DNA of 64,000 bases from NCBI RefSeq assembly GCF_017571525.1, contig NZ_JAGETY010000009.1:62001-126000 (forward strand), given 5' to 3'. Source of the stretch: Hymenobacter sp. BT559. GTDB taxonomy: Bacteria > Bacteroidota > Bacteroidia > Cytophagales > Hymenobacteraceae. The number at the start of each line of letters is the position of its first letter. Position 1 is the first letter of the stretch. The translations under genes were made by a program, and so were the position numbers. The notes under the pieces are model-generated. The model saw nothing but the letters and a program-made list of their open reading frames with translations. It made no database searches and had not been told where the DNA came from. Of the stretch, positions 29,170 through 37,980 are shown in pieces.

Positions 29170-30426
29170 ATGAACCGCCGCCATTTTGTGGGCCGCGCGG
29201 CCACTGGCTTATCGGCGCTGGCCGTGCCGGCCAGCGGCTGGGCCGCGGCTAGCCCCCCCGACGCAGCGCCTGCGCCTGCCCGCCCCACCAACGACCGCGC
29301 CTACTGGCTAGCCACCCTGCTGCGCGTGGCCGAGCCGGTGCTCAGCAATGCCGCCGCCGGCCGGCTCAAAGCCGCCATGCCCGTCGAAGCTGCTGCTGGC
29401 CAGCAGGAAGGCCGCCGCGCCGTGACGCACCTCGAAGCTCTGGGCCGCACCCTCACCGGGCTAGCTCCCTGGCTGGAGCTAAAAGACCCGCCGGCCGATG
29501 AGGCCGCCCGGCAGCAGCGCGCCGCCGAGCAGGCCCGCCAGGCTCTTGCCCACGCCGTCAATCCGCAAGATGCTGACTTTCTGAACTTCACCCGGGGCGG
29601 CCAGCCGGTGGTGGATGCGGCATTTCTGGCCCATGCGCTGCTGCGTGCCCCTAGCCAGCTCTGGGAGAAGCTGCCCGCCGCTACCCAGACCCAGCTGGTG
29701 CAGGCCCTGCAAAGCACCCGGGTTATCAAGCCAGTGTATAGCAACTGGCTCTTGTTCAGCGCCATTATCGAGGCCGCTTTGCTGAAGTTTACCGGCAGCG
29801 GCGACCTTATGCGGATGGACTACGCCATTCGGGAGCATCAAACCTGGTACAAGGGCGACGGTGTCTACGGTGATGGGCCTGATTTTCACTGGGATTACTA
29901 TAACAGCTACGTCATTCAGCCGATGCTGCTAGATGTGGTAGGCACCTTGGTAGCCGCCAACAAGGAGCGCCCCGAGCTGCTCGAAACCCTGCGCACCCGC
30001 GCCCGGCGCTACGCGGCCGTGCAGGAGCGCCTGGTAGCGCCCGATGGCTCATTTGCCGCCTTTGGCCGCTCGCTGGCTTACCGCTGCGGCGCGTTTCAGC
30101 ACCTGGCGCAGTGCACGTTGCAGGGGCTGCTACCCGAGGGGCTGCCGGCCGGGCAGGTGCGTAGCGCCCTCACGGCCGTAATCCGGCGCACCCTCGAAGC
30201 ACCGGGCACCTTTGATGGACAGGGCTGGCTCCAGATTGGCCTGTGCGGCCACCAGCCGGGCATCGGCGAAACGTATATCTCGACGGGTAGCCTTTATTTG
30301 TGCACGGCGGCGTTTTTGCCGCTGGGCCTGCCGGCCACGCACGCGTTCTGGGCGAGCCCGGCGCAAGACTGGACGGCGCGCCGCATCTGGTCGGGCCAGG
30401 ATGTGCACACCGACCACGCGCTGTAA
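29170..30426 (+). CDS. DUF2264 protein, possible GH154-type uronidase (short form)
   Basis: This 418-residue protein starts 6 nt after the GH105 stop. The N-terminus MNRRHFVGRAATGLSALAVP is a Tat-like signal (RRHF). The body matches DUF2264 only, without the beta-rich tail of its 684-residue paralogue. Segments YSNWLLFSAIIEAALLKF, YKGDGVYGDGPDFHWDYYN and AAFGRSLAYRCGAFQ line up with NWRYFNIFILSFY, GWYDDAPTFDYYS and RDGSMLMWGRSITYRFGA in the other copy. Being in the kdu operon suggests a uronate-related role. From memory DUF2264 is linked to GH154 beta-glucuronidase; that link should be verified. Confidence 0.82.
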   Translation: MNRRHFVGRAATGLSALAVPASGWAAASPPDAAPAPARPTNDRAYWLATLLRVAEPVLSNAAAGRLKAAMPVEAAAGQQEGRRAVTHLEALGRTLTGLAPWLELKDPPADEAARQQRAAEQARQALAHAVNPQDADFLNFTRGGQPVVDAAFLAHALLRAPSQLWEKLPAATQTQLVQALQSTRVIKPVYSNWLLFSAIIEAALLKFTGSGDLMRMDYAIREHQTWYKGDGVYGDGPDFHWDYYNSYVIQPMLLDVVGTLVAANKERPELLETLRTRARRYAAVQERLVAPDGSFAAFGRSLAYRCGAFQHLAQCTLQGLLPEGLPAGQVRSALTAVIRRTLEAPGTFDGQGWLQIGLCGHQPGIGETYISTGSLYLCTAAFLPLGLPATHAFWASPAQDWTARRIWSGQDVHTDHAL

Positions 30427-30448
30427 ATCAGTAGCTTATTTTTCACGA

Positions 30449-31213
30449 ATGCAGTCTTTATTTGATTTATCCGGCCGGCTAGCCCTTGTCACGGGTGCTA
30501 ACCGCGGTATTGGCCAAGGCATGGCCCTGGGGCTGGCCGAGGCCGGCGCCGATATCATCGGCGTATCGGCCAGCATGGCGGCCGATGGCGGCGACACCGG
30601 CCGCCAGGTGCGGGCGCTGGGCCGGCAGTTTCACGCCTACCAGGCCGATTTCAGCGACCGCACCAGCGCCGACGGGTTTACGCAGCGCGTTTTAGCCGAC
30701 TTTGAGCGTATTGACATACTGATTAACAATGCTGGCACCATCCGCCGCGCGCCGGCTGCCGAGCATACTGATGAAGACTGGGACGCCGTGCTGAGTATTA
30801 ATCTCGACAGCCCATTTCGGCTAGCTCGCGCCGTGGGCGGTCGGATGCTAGCGCAGGGCGCGGGCAAAATCATCTTTACGGCCTCGCTGCTCACCTTTCA
30901 GGGGGGCATCAACGTGCCGGGCTACGCGGCTAGCAAGGGCGCCATCGGCTCCCTGGTAAAGGCCCTGGCCAATGAGTGGGCCGGGCGCGGGGTGAACGTG
31001 AACGCCATTGCCCCGGGCTACATCGCCACCGATAACACCCAGGCCCTGCGCCAGGACGCCGACCGCTCGGCCAGCATCCTGGCTCGCATTCCGGCCGGGC
31101 GCTGGGGCGAGCCCGCCGACTTTAAAGGCCCCACCGTATTCCTGGCCTCGGCGGCCAGCGACTACGTGCACGGCACCATCCTCACCGTTGATGGTGGCTG
31201 GATGGGCCGCTAA
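30449..31213 (+). CDS. kduD: 2-deoxy-D-gluconate 3-dehydrogenase / DKI reductase KduD
   Basis: A 254-residue short-chain dehydrogenase. The ATG at 30449 is chosen because MQSLFDLSGRLALVTGANRG is the standard family start; the frame is open further upstream only by overlapping the DUF2264 gene. It shows the TGANRGIGQG cofactor loop, the NNAGTIRR motif typical of KduD, and the YxxxK pair in GYAASKG, and ends LTVDGGWMGR. KduD reduces 2,5-diketo-3-deoxygluconate to 2-keto-3-deoxygluconate in the cytoplasm. It sits between DUF2264 and kduI; the 80-nt gap before kduI holds inverted heptad repeats. Confidence 0.93.
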   Translation: MQSLFDLSGRLALVTGANRGIGQGMALGLAEAGADIIGVSASMAADGGDTGRQVRALGRQFHAYQADFSDRTSADGFTQRVLADFERIDILINNAGTIRRAPAAEHTDEDWDAVLSINLDSPFRLARAVGGRMLAQGAGKIIFTASLLTFQGGINVPGYAASKGAIGSLVKALANEWAGRGVNVNAIAPGYIATDNTQALRQDADRSASILARIPAGRWGEPADFKGPTVFLASAASDYVHGTILTVDGGWMGR

Positions 31214-31216
31214 AAG

Positions 31217-31289
31217 CAGTTAGCAGTGAACAGTCCGGTTCCTGCGACTTCTGAAAAACTGCTCACTATTCACTATTAACTGTTCACTG
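31217..31289. repeat. Inverted arrays of a 7-nt motif between kduD and kduI
   Basis: On the plus strand CAGTTAG, CAGTGAA and CAGT follow each other (31217-31234). On the minus strand CAGTGAA, CAGTTAA, TAGTGAA, TAGTGAG and CAGT run from 31289 to 31258. The two arrays face each other, and their 11-nt parts CAGTGAACAGT and ACTGTTCACTG can pair. The array ends 4 nt before the kduI ATG. Confidence 0.75.
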
Positions 31290-31293
31290 AAAA

Positions 31294-32124
31294 ATGACCC
31301 AACGCTTTGCCATCGGCCCGCGCGAAACGGCCGGCCTCGATACGGCCGGCCTGCGCCAGCACTTCCTGATTGAGAATATTTTTACGCCCGGCGCTATCGA
31401 GCTGACGTACACGCACTACGACCGTATGATTGTCGGGGGCGCGATGCCCACCGAAGCCGGCCTAGCCCTGCCTAACCCCGGCAGCCTCAAGGCCACTTAC
31501 TTCCTGGAGCGCCGCGAGCTGGGCGCCCTGAACGTAGGCGGCGCGGGCGAAATCGTGGTCGATGGCACTACTTACGCGCTCGGCTTGCAAGACTGCCTCT
31601 ACGTAGGCCGGGGCAGCCAGCAGGTCGAGTTTCGCAGTGTGGATGCGGCTAGCCCCGCTAAGTTCTACCTGCTCTCGGCGCCGGCGCATAAAGAATACCC
31701 CACCACCCTGCGCACCCAGGCCGAAGCCACGCCCGTGGAAATGGGCACCCTCGAAACGGCCAACCAGCGCACCATCTACAAGTACATCTTCAATGAAGGC
31801 ATTGCCAGTTGCCAGCTCGTGATGGGCCTCACGCAGCTCAAGCCCGGCTCGGTGTGGAACACCATGCCTAGCCACGTGCACGACCGGCGCATGGAGGCTT
31901 ACCTCTACTTCAACCTGCCCCAGGGCCAGCACGTGCTGCACATGTTGGGCGAGCCTAGCGAGACGCGCCCGCTGTGGGTGAGCAACGAGCAGGCCATCCT
32001 CTCGCCGCCGTGGTCCATCCACACGGGCTGCGGCACCAGCGCCTACGCCTTCATCTGGGGCATGGCCGGCGAAAACCTGGAGTATACCGACATGGATGCC
32101 GTGGCCCTGGCCGACTTGCGCTAG
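31294..32124 (+). CDS. kduI: 5-dehydro-4-deoxy-D-glucuronate isomerase KduI
   Basis: This 276-residue cupin-type isomerase has the family's usual length and the motifs HYDRMIVGGAMP, FLERRELGALNVGG and the zinc site MPSHVHDRRMEAYLYF, with the third histidine in PPWSIHTGCGT. It converts 5-keto-4-deoxyuronate, formed spontaneously from the unsaturated uronate released by GH105, into 2,5-diketo-3-deoxygluconate, the substrate of KduD. No signal peptide is present, so it is cytoplasmic. It is followed by the DUF4861 gene after 12 nt. Kinase and aldolase for the final product (KdgK, KdgA) are not in the window. Confidence 0.95.
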   Translation: MTQRFAIGPRETAGLDTAGLRQHFLIENIFTPGAIELTYTHYDRMIVGGAMPTEAGLALPNPGSLKATYFLERRELGALNVGGAGEIVVDGTTYALGLQDCLYVGRGSQQVEFRSVDAASPAKFYLLSAPAHKEYPTTLRTQAEATPVEMGTLETANQRTIYKYIFNEGIASCQLVMGLTQLKPGSVWNTMPSHVHDRRMEAYLYFNLPQGQHVLHMLGEPSETRPLWVSNEQAILSPPWSIHTGCGTSAYAFIWGMAGENLEYTDMDAVALADLR

Positions 32125-32136
32125 CCTGCTCTGCTG

Positions 32137-33327
32137 ATGAAACCGTTCCTGTTTGCCCTGCCCCTGGCGGCGCTCGGGCTGGGTGCCGCGCTGGCGCCTG
32201 CCCCCACCGCTACTATCACCGTGCGCAACAAGCTCAAGCTGGCGCGCCCGGCCGAAACCATCAGCCTGCCCCTAGCCCAGCTGTCCGCGGCCGTGCGCGG
32301 GCTGGCGCCGGCTAGCCTGCGCGTGCACGAAGCAAAAGCCAACAAGCTGCTGGTGAGCCAGCTACTAGACAACAACGGCGACGGTAAGCCCGACGAGCTG
32401 CTGTTTCAAACCGATGTGCCGGCCAGCGCCACCCTGACCTTTACGGTAGCGGCTGGCACCGAGGCCGTGCCGGCTAGCCCCCTCACCACCTTCGCCCGCT
32501 TCGTGCCCGAGCGCACCGACGACTTTGCCTGGGAAAACGACCGCGTGGCTTTCCGTACCTACGGCCCCAATGCCCAGGAGCTCTACGACAAAAAAGACCC
32601 CGCCGGTACGCTCAGCAGCGGCATGGACTGCTGGCTGAAGCGCGTGTCGTACCCCATCATTGACAAGTGGTATGGCCGCCACGTGCACGAAAAGCCCTTT
32701 GCCTACCACACCGACACCGGCGAGGGCTACGACCCCTACCACGTGGGGAGCAGCCGCGGCGTGGGTGGCACCGGCGTGCTCGATGGCGGCAAGCTTTACA
32801 CCTCGCGCAACTTTACCAGCTATAAAGTGCTGGCTACCGGGCCCATCCGCACTGTGTTTGAGTTGACCTACGCCCCCTGGGATGCCAACGGCCGCCAGGT
32901 AACGGAGAAGAAAATCATCAGCCTCGACCTGGGCTCGAACCTGACCCGCTACGAAGAGCACATTGCGGCCAACAAGCCCCTACCCAACTGCACCATCGGC
33001 CTGACCCTGCACGAGGCCAAAGGCGAGGTGAAGGCCGACCGCCCCGCCGGCTGGTGCCGCTACTGGGAGAAAATCGACGACTCGTACTTGGGCACCGGCG
33101 TGGTCGTAGCCCCTAGCTACCTGACTGATTACCAAGACCACCGCAGCGCCGAAAAAGACCAAAACCAGCTGTACATGGTAACTAAGCCGCAGCAGGGCAC
33201 CGCCATTTTCTACGCCGGCTTTGGCTGGCAGAAGAGCGGGCAGTTTGCTTCGGCCGCCGCCTGGGACGCCTACCTGGCCGAATTTGCCCAGCGCCTGGCC
33301 TCGCCGCTGGCCGTGACCTGGAAATAG
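32137..33327 (+). CDS. DUF4861 exported protein
   Basis: The 396-residue product has a signal peptide (MKPFLFALPLAALGLGAALA) and matches DUF4861: an N-terminal beta-sandwich (about 25-115, with LLDNNGDGKPDELLFQT) and the core with FAWENDRVAFRTYGP, MDCWLKRVSYPIIDKWY and SSRGVGGTGVLDGGKL. DUF4861 genes commonly accompany pectin, ulvan or other uronate loci; its activity is not known to me. As the last gene of the GH105-kdu operon and being exported, it may act on uronate-containing oligosaccharides in the periplasm. Many conserved polar residues (H, D, E, R) are consistent with an enzyme, but no catalytic residue can be named. Confidence 0.8.
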   Translation: MKPFLFALPLAALGLGAALAPAPTATITVRNKLKLARPAETISLPLAQLSAAVRGLAPASLRVHEAKANKLLVSQLLDNNGDGKPDELLFQTDVPASATLTFTVAAGTEAVPASPLTTFARFVPERTDDFAWENDRVAFRTYGPNAQELYDKKDPAGTLSSGMDCWLKRVSYPIIDKWYGRHVHEKPFAYHTDTGEGYDPYHVGSSRGVGGTGVLDGGKLYTSRNFTSYKVLATGPIRTVFELTYAPWDANGRQVTEKKIISLDLGSNLTRYEEHIAANKPLPNCTIGLTLHEAKGEVKADRPAGWCRYWEKIDDSYLGTGVVVAPSYLTDYQDHRSAEKDQNQLYMVTKPQQGTAIFYAGFGWQKSGQFASAAAWDAYLAEFAQRLASPLAVTWK

Positions 33328-33431
33328 GGCTAGCGCGGGTTTTTCGGGGGCCAGGGCCTTATTCCTATCAAAACCACCCGATAGCTGTTTTCTTTGCGGG
33401 CGCGGAGCCTGTCGCTTCGCCTTATTTACTC

Positions 33432-34517
33432 ATGGCAAATTCCACTCTCACCGGCCTGCGTGCCGGCGTGCTGCACGGCGACGAAGTGCAGGCCCTCTTC
33501 CAACACGCCAAAACCCACGGCTACGCCCTGCCCGCCGTGAACGTGACCGGCACCGACACCGTGAATGCCGTGCTCGAAGCCGCCCGCGACCTCAATTCGC
33601 CGGTTATCATTCAGTTCTCGAACGGCGGCGCGCAGTTTTTTGCCGGCAAGGGCCTGCCCAACGACAAGCAGCAGGCGAGCATCGCGGGCGGCATTTCGGG
33701 TGCCCACCACGTGCACCTCATGGCTGAAGCCTACGGTGTGCCCGTGATTTTGCACACCGACCACGCCGCTAAAAAGCTGCTGCCCTGGATTGACGGCCTG
33801 CTCGACGCTGGCGAGAAATACTACGCCCAGCACGGCCAGCCGCTGTTCAGCTCGCACATGCTCGACCTGTCGGAAGAGCCGATTGAAGAGAACATCGAAA
33901 TCTGCAAGGAATACCTCAAGCGCATGGCCAAAATCGGCATGACGCTCGAAATCGAGCTCGGCGTGACCGGCGGCGAGGAAGACGGCGTAGACAACTCCGA
34001 CGTGGACTCGTCGAAGCTCTACACCCAGCCCGAGGAAGTAGCTTACGCCTACGAGCAGCTCAGCGAAATCAGCCCGCGCTTTACCATCGCGGCGGCTTTC
34101 GGCAACGTACACGGCGTGTACAAGCCCGGCAACGTGAAGCTGCAGCCCAAGATTTTGCACAACTCGCAGGAGCACCTGCGCACCAAGCACAATATTGAGG
34201 CCGAGCTGCCCATCGACTTCGTGTTCCACGGCGGCTCGGGCTCTTCGCAGGAGGAAATCCGCGAGGCTATCGGCTACGGTGCCATCAAAATGAACATCGA
34301 CACCGACCTGCAGTGGGCGTTCTGGGAAGGCATCAAGAACTACTACGTGAAGAACGAGGGCTACCTGCAAGGCCAGATTGGCAACCCTAGCGGCCCCGAC
34401 TCGCCCAACAAGAAGTATTACGACCCGCGCGTGTGGCTGCGCGAAGGCGAAAAAACCTTTGTGGCGCGCCTTAAGTCGGCCTTCGAAGACCTGAATGCGG
34501 TGAACCGTCGGCCCTAG
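33432..34517 (+). CDS. fbaA: Class II fructose-bisphosphate aldolase
   Basis: At 361 residues this matches the E. coli FbaA-type class IIA enzyme. It shows VILHTDHAAKKLLPW (catalytic Asp and first zinc His), LEIELGVTGGEEDGVDN, GNVHGVYKPGN and the FHGGSGSS phosphate loop. It cleaves fructose-1,6-bisphosphate in glycolysis and runs in reverse in gluconeogenesis. It follows DUF4861 after 104 nt on the same strand and probably has its own promoter (a TTTTCTTTG stretch near 33390 is only a partial match). It is a housekeeping gene that happens to border the glycan locus. Confidence 0.96.
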   Translation: MANSTLTGLRAGVLHGDEVQALFQHAKTHGYALPAVNVTGTDTVNAVLEAARDLNSPVIIQFSNGGAQFFAGKGLPNDKQQASIAGGISGAHHVHLMAEAYGVPVILHTDHAAKKLLPWIDGLLDAGEKYYAQHGQPLFSSHMLDLSEEPIEENIEICKEYLKRMAKIGMTLEIELGVTGGEEDGVDNSDVDSSKLYTQPEEVAYAYEQLSEISPRFTIAAAFGNVHGVYKPGNVKLQPKILHNSQEHLRTKHNIEAELPIDFVFHGGSGSSQEEIREAIGYGAIKMNIDTDLQWAFWEGIKNYYVKNEGYLQGQIGNPSGPDSPNKKYYDPRVWLREGEKTFVARLKSAFEDLNAVNRRP

Positions 34518-34586
34518 CCCGCCGCTTGCATAACCCTCACCCCGCGGCTCGCCGTATAGCGTCTACACCTTGTATTCTTTCTGATT

Positions 34587-34910
34587 ATGAAAAAGACTCT
34601 GTTCACGGCGGTACTCGGCCTGCTGGCCGCTACCTCGGTACTGGCGCAAACGACCCCGACCACCAAGACCAAAGACGGCGGCGATAAGACTATCACGACG
34701 GCCGATGGTATGACGGTAAAAACCAAAGTTGCCGACGATGGCAAAATGAAAGTAAAGGGCCGCGACAACGAAGGCAACAGCATGAAAGCCACCACTAAGC
34801 CCCGCAAAGGCGACATGAAAATGGACGGTGATGGCATGAAGATGCACCACAAAGGCATGCACAAAAAAGGCATGATGCGCGATAGCGCCGCCATGCGCTC
34901 GTCGATGTAA
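34587..34910 (+). CDS. Small exported Met/Lys/His-rich hypothetical protein
   Basis: The 107-residue product has a signal peptide (MKKTLFTAVLGLLAATSVLA). The mature protein is low in complexity: Thr/Lys/Asp-rich, then a C-terminal third with Met-His-Lys clusters (GDGMKMHHKGMHKKGMMRD). Such tails can bind metal, especially copper, but no defined domain is seen. A strong terminator follows and serves the convergent subtilase gene as well. The family is known to me only as small Bacteroidota hypothetical proteins. Confidence 0.6.
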   Translation: MKKTLFTAVLGLLAATSVLAQTTPTTKTKDGGDKTITTADGMTVKTKVADDGKMKVKGRDNEGNSMKATTKPRKGDMKMDGDGMKMHHKGMHKKGMMRDSAAMRSSM

Positions 34911-34921
34911 TTGACGGCATC

Positions 34922-34971
34922 AGCAAAAGAAAAGTCCCGCTTCTCACCAGAAGCGGGACTTTTCTTTTGCT
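34922..34971. terminator. Bidirectional intrinsic terminator
   Basis: Two perfectly complementary 23-nt arms (34922-34944 and 34949-34971) enclose CACC. A-rich and T-rich ends flank the GTCCCGCTTCT core, so it can end transcription from both sides, between the convergent genes at 34910 and 34978. Confidence 0.92.
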
Positions 34972-34977
34972 AGGCAG

Positions 34978-37788
34978 CTAGTTGCGAATTATCCGCCGCG
35001 ACAGTTTCGTGCCAACCACGCGCAGGATGTACACCCCGCGCGCTAAACCGTCCAGGCTAACTTCGCCGCCGTTCGGGGGCAATGCCACTGTACTCATCGT
35101 TTGTCCTAACGTATTCAGGAGCTGCACCGTGGCTGCCCCCATGCTGGCAGGAAGCGCCACGTAGAAACGTCCGGCGGTGGGGTTAGGAAATACCTGCCAC
35201 TCCACCGTGGCCAGCTCGGCCAGCACCTGCTGCTGATACGTGGCTGCGGCGGCCTGCGCAGCAGCTTGCAGCTCGGCTAGCGTGGGGGCTACCAGCAGAG
35301 CAAATGCCACGGTGGCCGAGTCGCCGGGGGCTAGCCGGGGCACCACAGTGCTTACCACCTGCGATACATCGGTTCCCTGCGTATCGGTGCCGACCTGACG
35401 ATGTGCCCGGCCGAAGCCGCCGCTTAGAGCCAGGTATTTTTCGGCGGGCTCGAAGCCGTCGCCGAGGTAGATGGGTGTGCCGACAGGCGCATTATTATCG
35501 ATGGCGTAGCTGCCCGCCGGGCGCGGTCCCAGCACCTGCACGCCGGCATAAAAGCGCGGGGCTACGGGGTCGTAGGCGTAGCCCACACGGTTGACGGAGT
35601 CCCACCGGGCCACGTTGCGGGTGGCATCGCCGGGCAGGTCCCAGTCGGTAAATAAACCAGCGTACAAGGGCTTGAGCGTATCGGCAGTGAGGTTACGCAG
35701 CGAGTAATCGAGGAGAATGACGTTGCGGCGGGTGGCCGGGCTAGCCCAGCTCTGGCCCCGCTGGCGCACGCGCACCCCCACCGAGCGGGGCAGCTTAGAG
35801 CCGGGCAGCGAGTCGCGAAATACACCGTGCGCCTCCTGGTCGGCGCGGGGGCCAGGGGCTAGCCGCCGCACCTGGGCCACGGTAAAAAACGCCTGCCGCA
35901 CCGTGCCGGGGCCAGCCCGCAGGTGGTCGGCCACGCGGGTGGGCGAGGTAGCCAGCAGCAGCCCTCCCTCGCTGAGCAGCGGGGTGCTGCCGCGGTAGCT
36001 CAGGCCCCGGCCCACGGCGGCGGTCGGGTCGTCGTAGGCCAGGTTGCCCCGGCTGGTGAGGCTCACACTGATGTCGCCGGCGTCGAGCTGCACGTAGTCG
36101 GGGTTGAGCTGCACGTCTACGTACTGGTCCGATACATAGCCATTATCGCCCACTACGTGATAATTGAGCGTGGCAGTCGTGTTGAGCGGCACTGCGCTTG
36201 CCACGGCTAGCCGAAAGGGAGCAGCATCGTTGCTGGCTTCCGAGAGCGTATTGAGGTTGCCGACCGCAAACGTGCCCTGGCGCACCGTGAGGTAGGGCGA
36301 AAGCGAGCGCACCGTCACCGTCAGGCCCATCACGGGCAGCAGCAGGTTGCGCACCGTGGTGGCTAGCCGGATGGTGTCGCCGGGCGCGTAGCCGGCGGGT
36401 GCCGGCGGGCTGAAGGCACTGCGCACTACCCGCGCCTCGCGCTGGCTGATGCCAGCCACGGCCCGCGCCACGTTGAGGCGGCCGGTGCCCAGATAGCCTT
36501 GGTAGCTGGTATTAGCAGGCAGAGCGTAAATACTGCCATCGGCCGTGCGGCGCAGTTGGGCCAATACCTGCTCGGCATTGAGCTGCGGAAAGCGGGCCCG
36601 CACCAGCGCCGCCGCGCCCGCCACCTGCGGCGCGGCAAATGAGGTGCCCGAGCCCCGCCAATAATCGGCATCGGGCGGGCCAGCGGCGGTGACGGTGGGC
36701 CGGCCGTAGGCAATGACAATGTTGACGCCCGGCGCTACGAGGTCAATGCGACGGCTATAAGTAGCAAAGCTGGCTTTCGCATCGGTGGCATCGGTGGCCG
36801 ACACCGACAGCACGTGGTCGTAGGAAGCGGGGTAAAATAGCAGGTCGGCGGGCGTGTTGCCGGCAGCAGCCACCAGCACGGCATCGCGGTTTACGGCGGC
36901 GTAGGTGCACACATCCTGCTCAAAGCGGGAGTAGCCCCCGGCCCCGCCCCACGACATATTAATGACCCGGCAGCCGTGGTCGGCCGCGTACACAATGGCC
37001 TCGTAGCCCGCAAATGAGCCTGTCGTAGTACCCGGAAATATCTGCAAGGGCAAAAATTTACTCCGAAAGCCCACCCCGGCCAAGCCCTTGCCATTATCAG
37101 CCTGCCCCGCTGCAATGCTCGACGACTGCGTGCCATGTCCCGTGTAATCCTCATACATCGGGTCATTGTTGTTGTTTGAAAAGTCCCAGCCCCGGAAATT
37201 ATCTACGTAGCCATCGCCGTCATCGTCCTTGCCGTTGAGGGGGTCGGCGTAGTTATACTTTACCTGTCGCACCAAGTCCTCGTGAGAATAGCGGATACCC
37301 GTATCCGTCATGCCAATCACGATGCTGGTATCGCCCTTCGTAAAATCCCAGGCGCGGTAAGCCTGCGTCAGGCGCAAATGGTACTGGTTACCGGGGGCGG
37401 TAGAATCGGCCAGCGGGTCGTTGGGCTGGTAGAGCGGCTCCCGGATATAGAGCGGCTCCACGTACTCTACCACGCCGGTGGCCAGTAGCCATGCCCGCGC
37501 CTTGGCCAGCGAAAGGCCAGCCGGTACGGCAAGCTCATACACCTGGCGCAGGTCGACGCTGCCGGGCTGCTCGATGCTCGGGAGCTGGCTAGCAGGAAAT
37601 TTTTGCACCAAGCCGGTAGCGTGCAGCGCCGTCAAGGCCGGGCGCAGCACCACCAAGCTGGCCGCAGGCGGGCCGGCCGCCTCGCGCAGCTTCAGCACCA
37701 GCCGGCCCGGAATGGTGGGTGGCGCAGCTAGCCCCGGCAGGGCCAGCAGGCAGCCACATACCCATAGCAACGTATAAAGTACTCTCAT
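34978..37788 (-). CDS. Secreted S8 subtilisin-like peptidase with type IX secretion sorting domain
   Basis: The 936-residue protein starts at ATG 37788 (signal peptide MRVLYTLLWVCGCLLALPGL); a GTG three codons upstream is less likely. A propeptide precedes the S8 domain (about 145-450), whose triad is visible: D162 in GMTDTGIRYSHEDL, H218 in TGHGTQSSSIAAG and S383 in GSGTSFAAPQVAGAA. A calcium-like loop (NGKDDDGDGYVDN) follows the Asp region. Beta-rich domains come next, and a type A C-terminal sorting domain (about 860-936, VFPNPTAGRFYV ... RGVYILRVV) directs export by the type IX system. It is predicted to be an extracellular or surface protease. Confidence 0.95.
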   Translation of the reverse strand: MRVLYTLLWVCGCLLALPGLAAPPTIPGRLVLKLREAAGPPAASLVVLRPALTALHATGLVQKFPASQLPSIEQPGSVDLRQVYELAVPAGLSLAKARAWLLATGVVEYVEPLYIREPLYQPNDPLADSTAPGNQYHLRLTQAYRAWDFTKGDTSIVIGMTDTGIRYSHEDLVRQVKYNYADPLNGKDDDGDGYVDNFRGWDFSNNNNDPMYEDYTGHGTQSSSIAAGQADNGKGLAGVGFRSKFLPLQIFPGTTTGSFAGYEAIVYAADHGCRVINMSWGGAGGYSRFEQDVCTYAAVNRDAVLVAAAGNTPADLLFYPASYDHVLSVSATDATDAKASFATYSRRIDLVAPGVNIVIAYGRPTVTAAGPPDADYWRGSGTSFAAPQVAGAAALVRARFPQLNAEQVLAQLRRTADGSIYALPANTSYQGYLGTGRLNVARAVAGISQREARVVRSAFSPPAPAGYAPGDTIRLATTVRNLLLPVMGLTVTVRSLSPYLTVRQGTFAVGNLNTLSEASNDAAPFRLAVASAVPLNTTATLNYHVVGDNGYVSDQYVDVQLNPDYVQLDAGDISVSLTSRGNLAYDDPTAAVGRGLSYRGSTPLLSEGGLLLATSPTRVADHLRAGPGTVRQAFFTVAQVRRLAPGPRADQEAHGVFRDSLPGSKLPRSVGVRVRQRGQSWASPATRRNVILLDYSLRNLTADTLKPLYAGLFTDWDLPGDATRNVARWDSVNRVGYAYDPVAPRFYAGVQVLGPRPAGSYAIDNNAPVGTPIYLGDGFEPAEKYLALSGGFGRAHRQVGTDTQGTDVSQVVSTVVPRLAPGDSATVAFALLVAPTLAELQAAAQAAAATYQQQVLAELATVEWQVFPNPTAGRFYVALPASMGAATVQLLNTLGQTMSTVALPPNGGEVSLDGLARGVYILRVVGTKLSRRIIRN

Positions 37789-37980
37789 AGTCAACACACA
37801 GAAATAGGATTACGGGTAAAGATACGGCTTCCGCTAGCCTTGCTCACGAAAGAAAGCGGCCCTCCTCTTGCGAGAAAGGACGCTTTTCTAAAGCTTTAAA
37901 ATTCCCTTCAAATCGTTACTTCTTCTATCGGAGCCCTTTTTGAAATTTTCCAAGTTGCAGCTCCCTTAACTACTGCCTGG

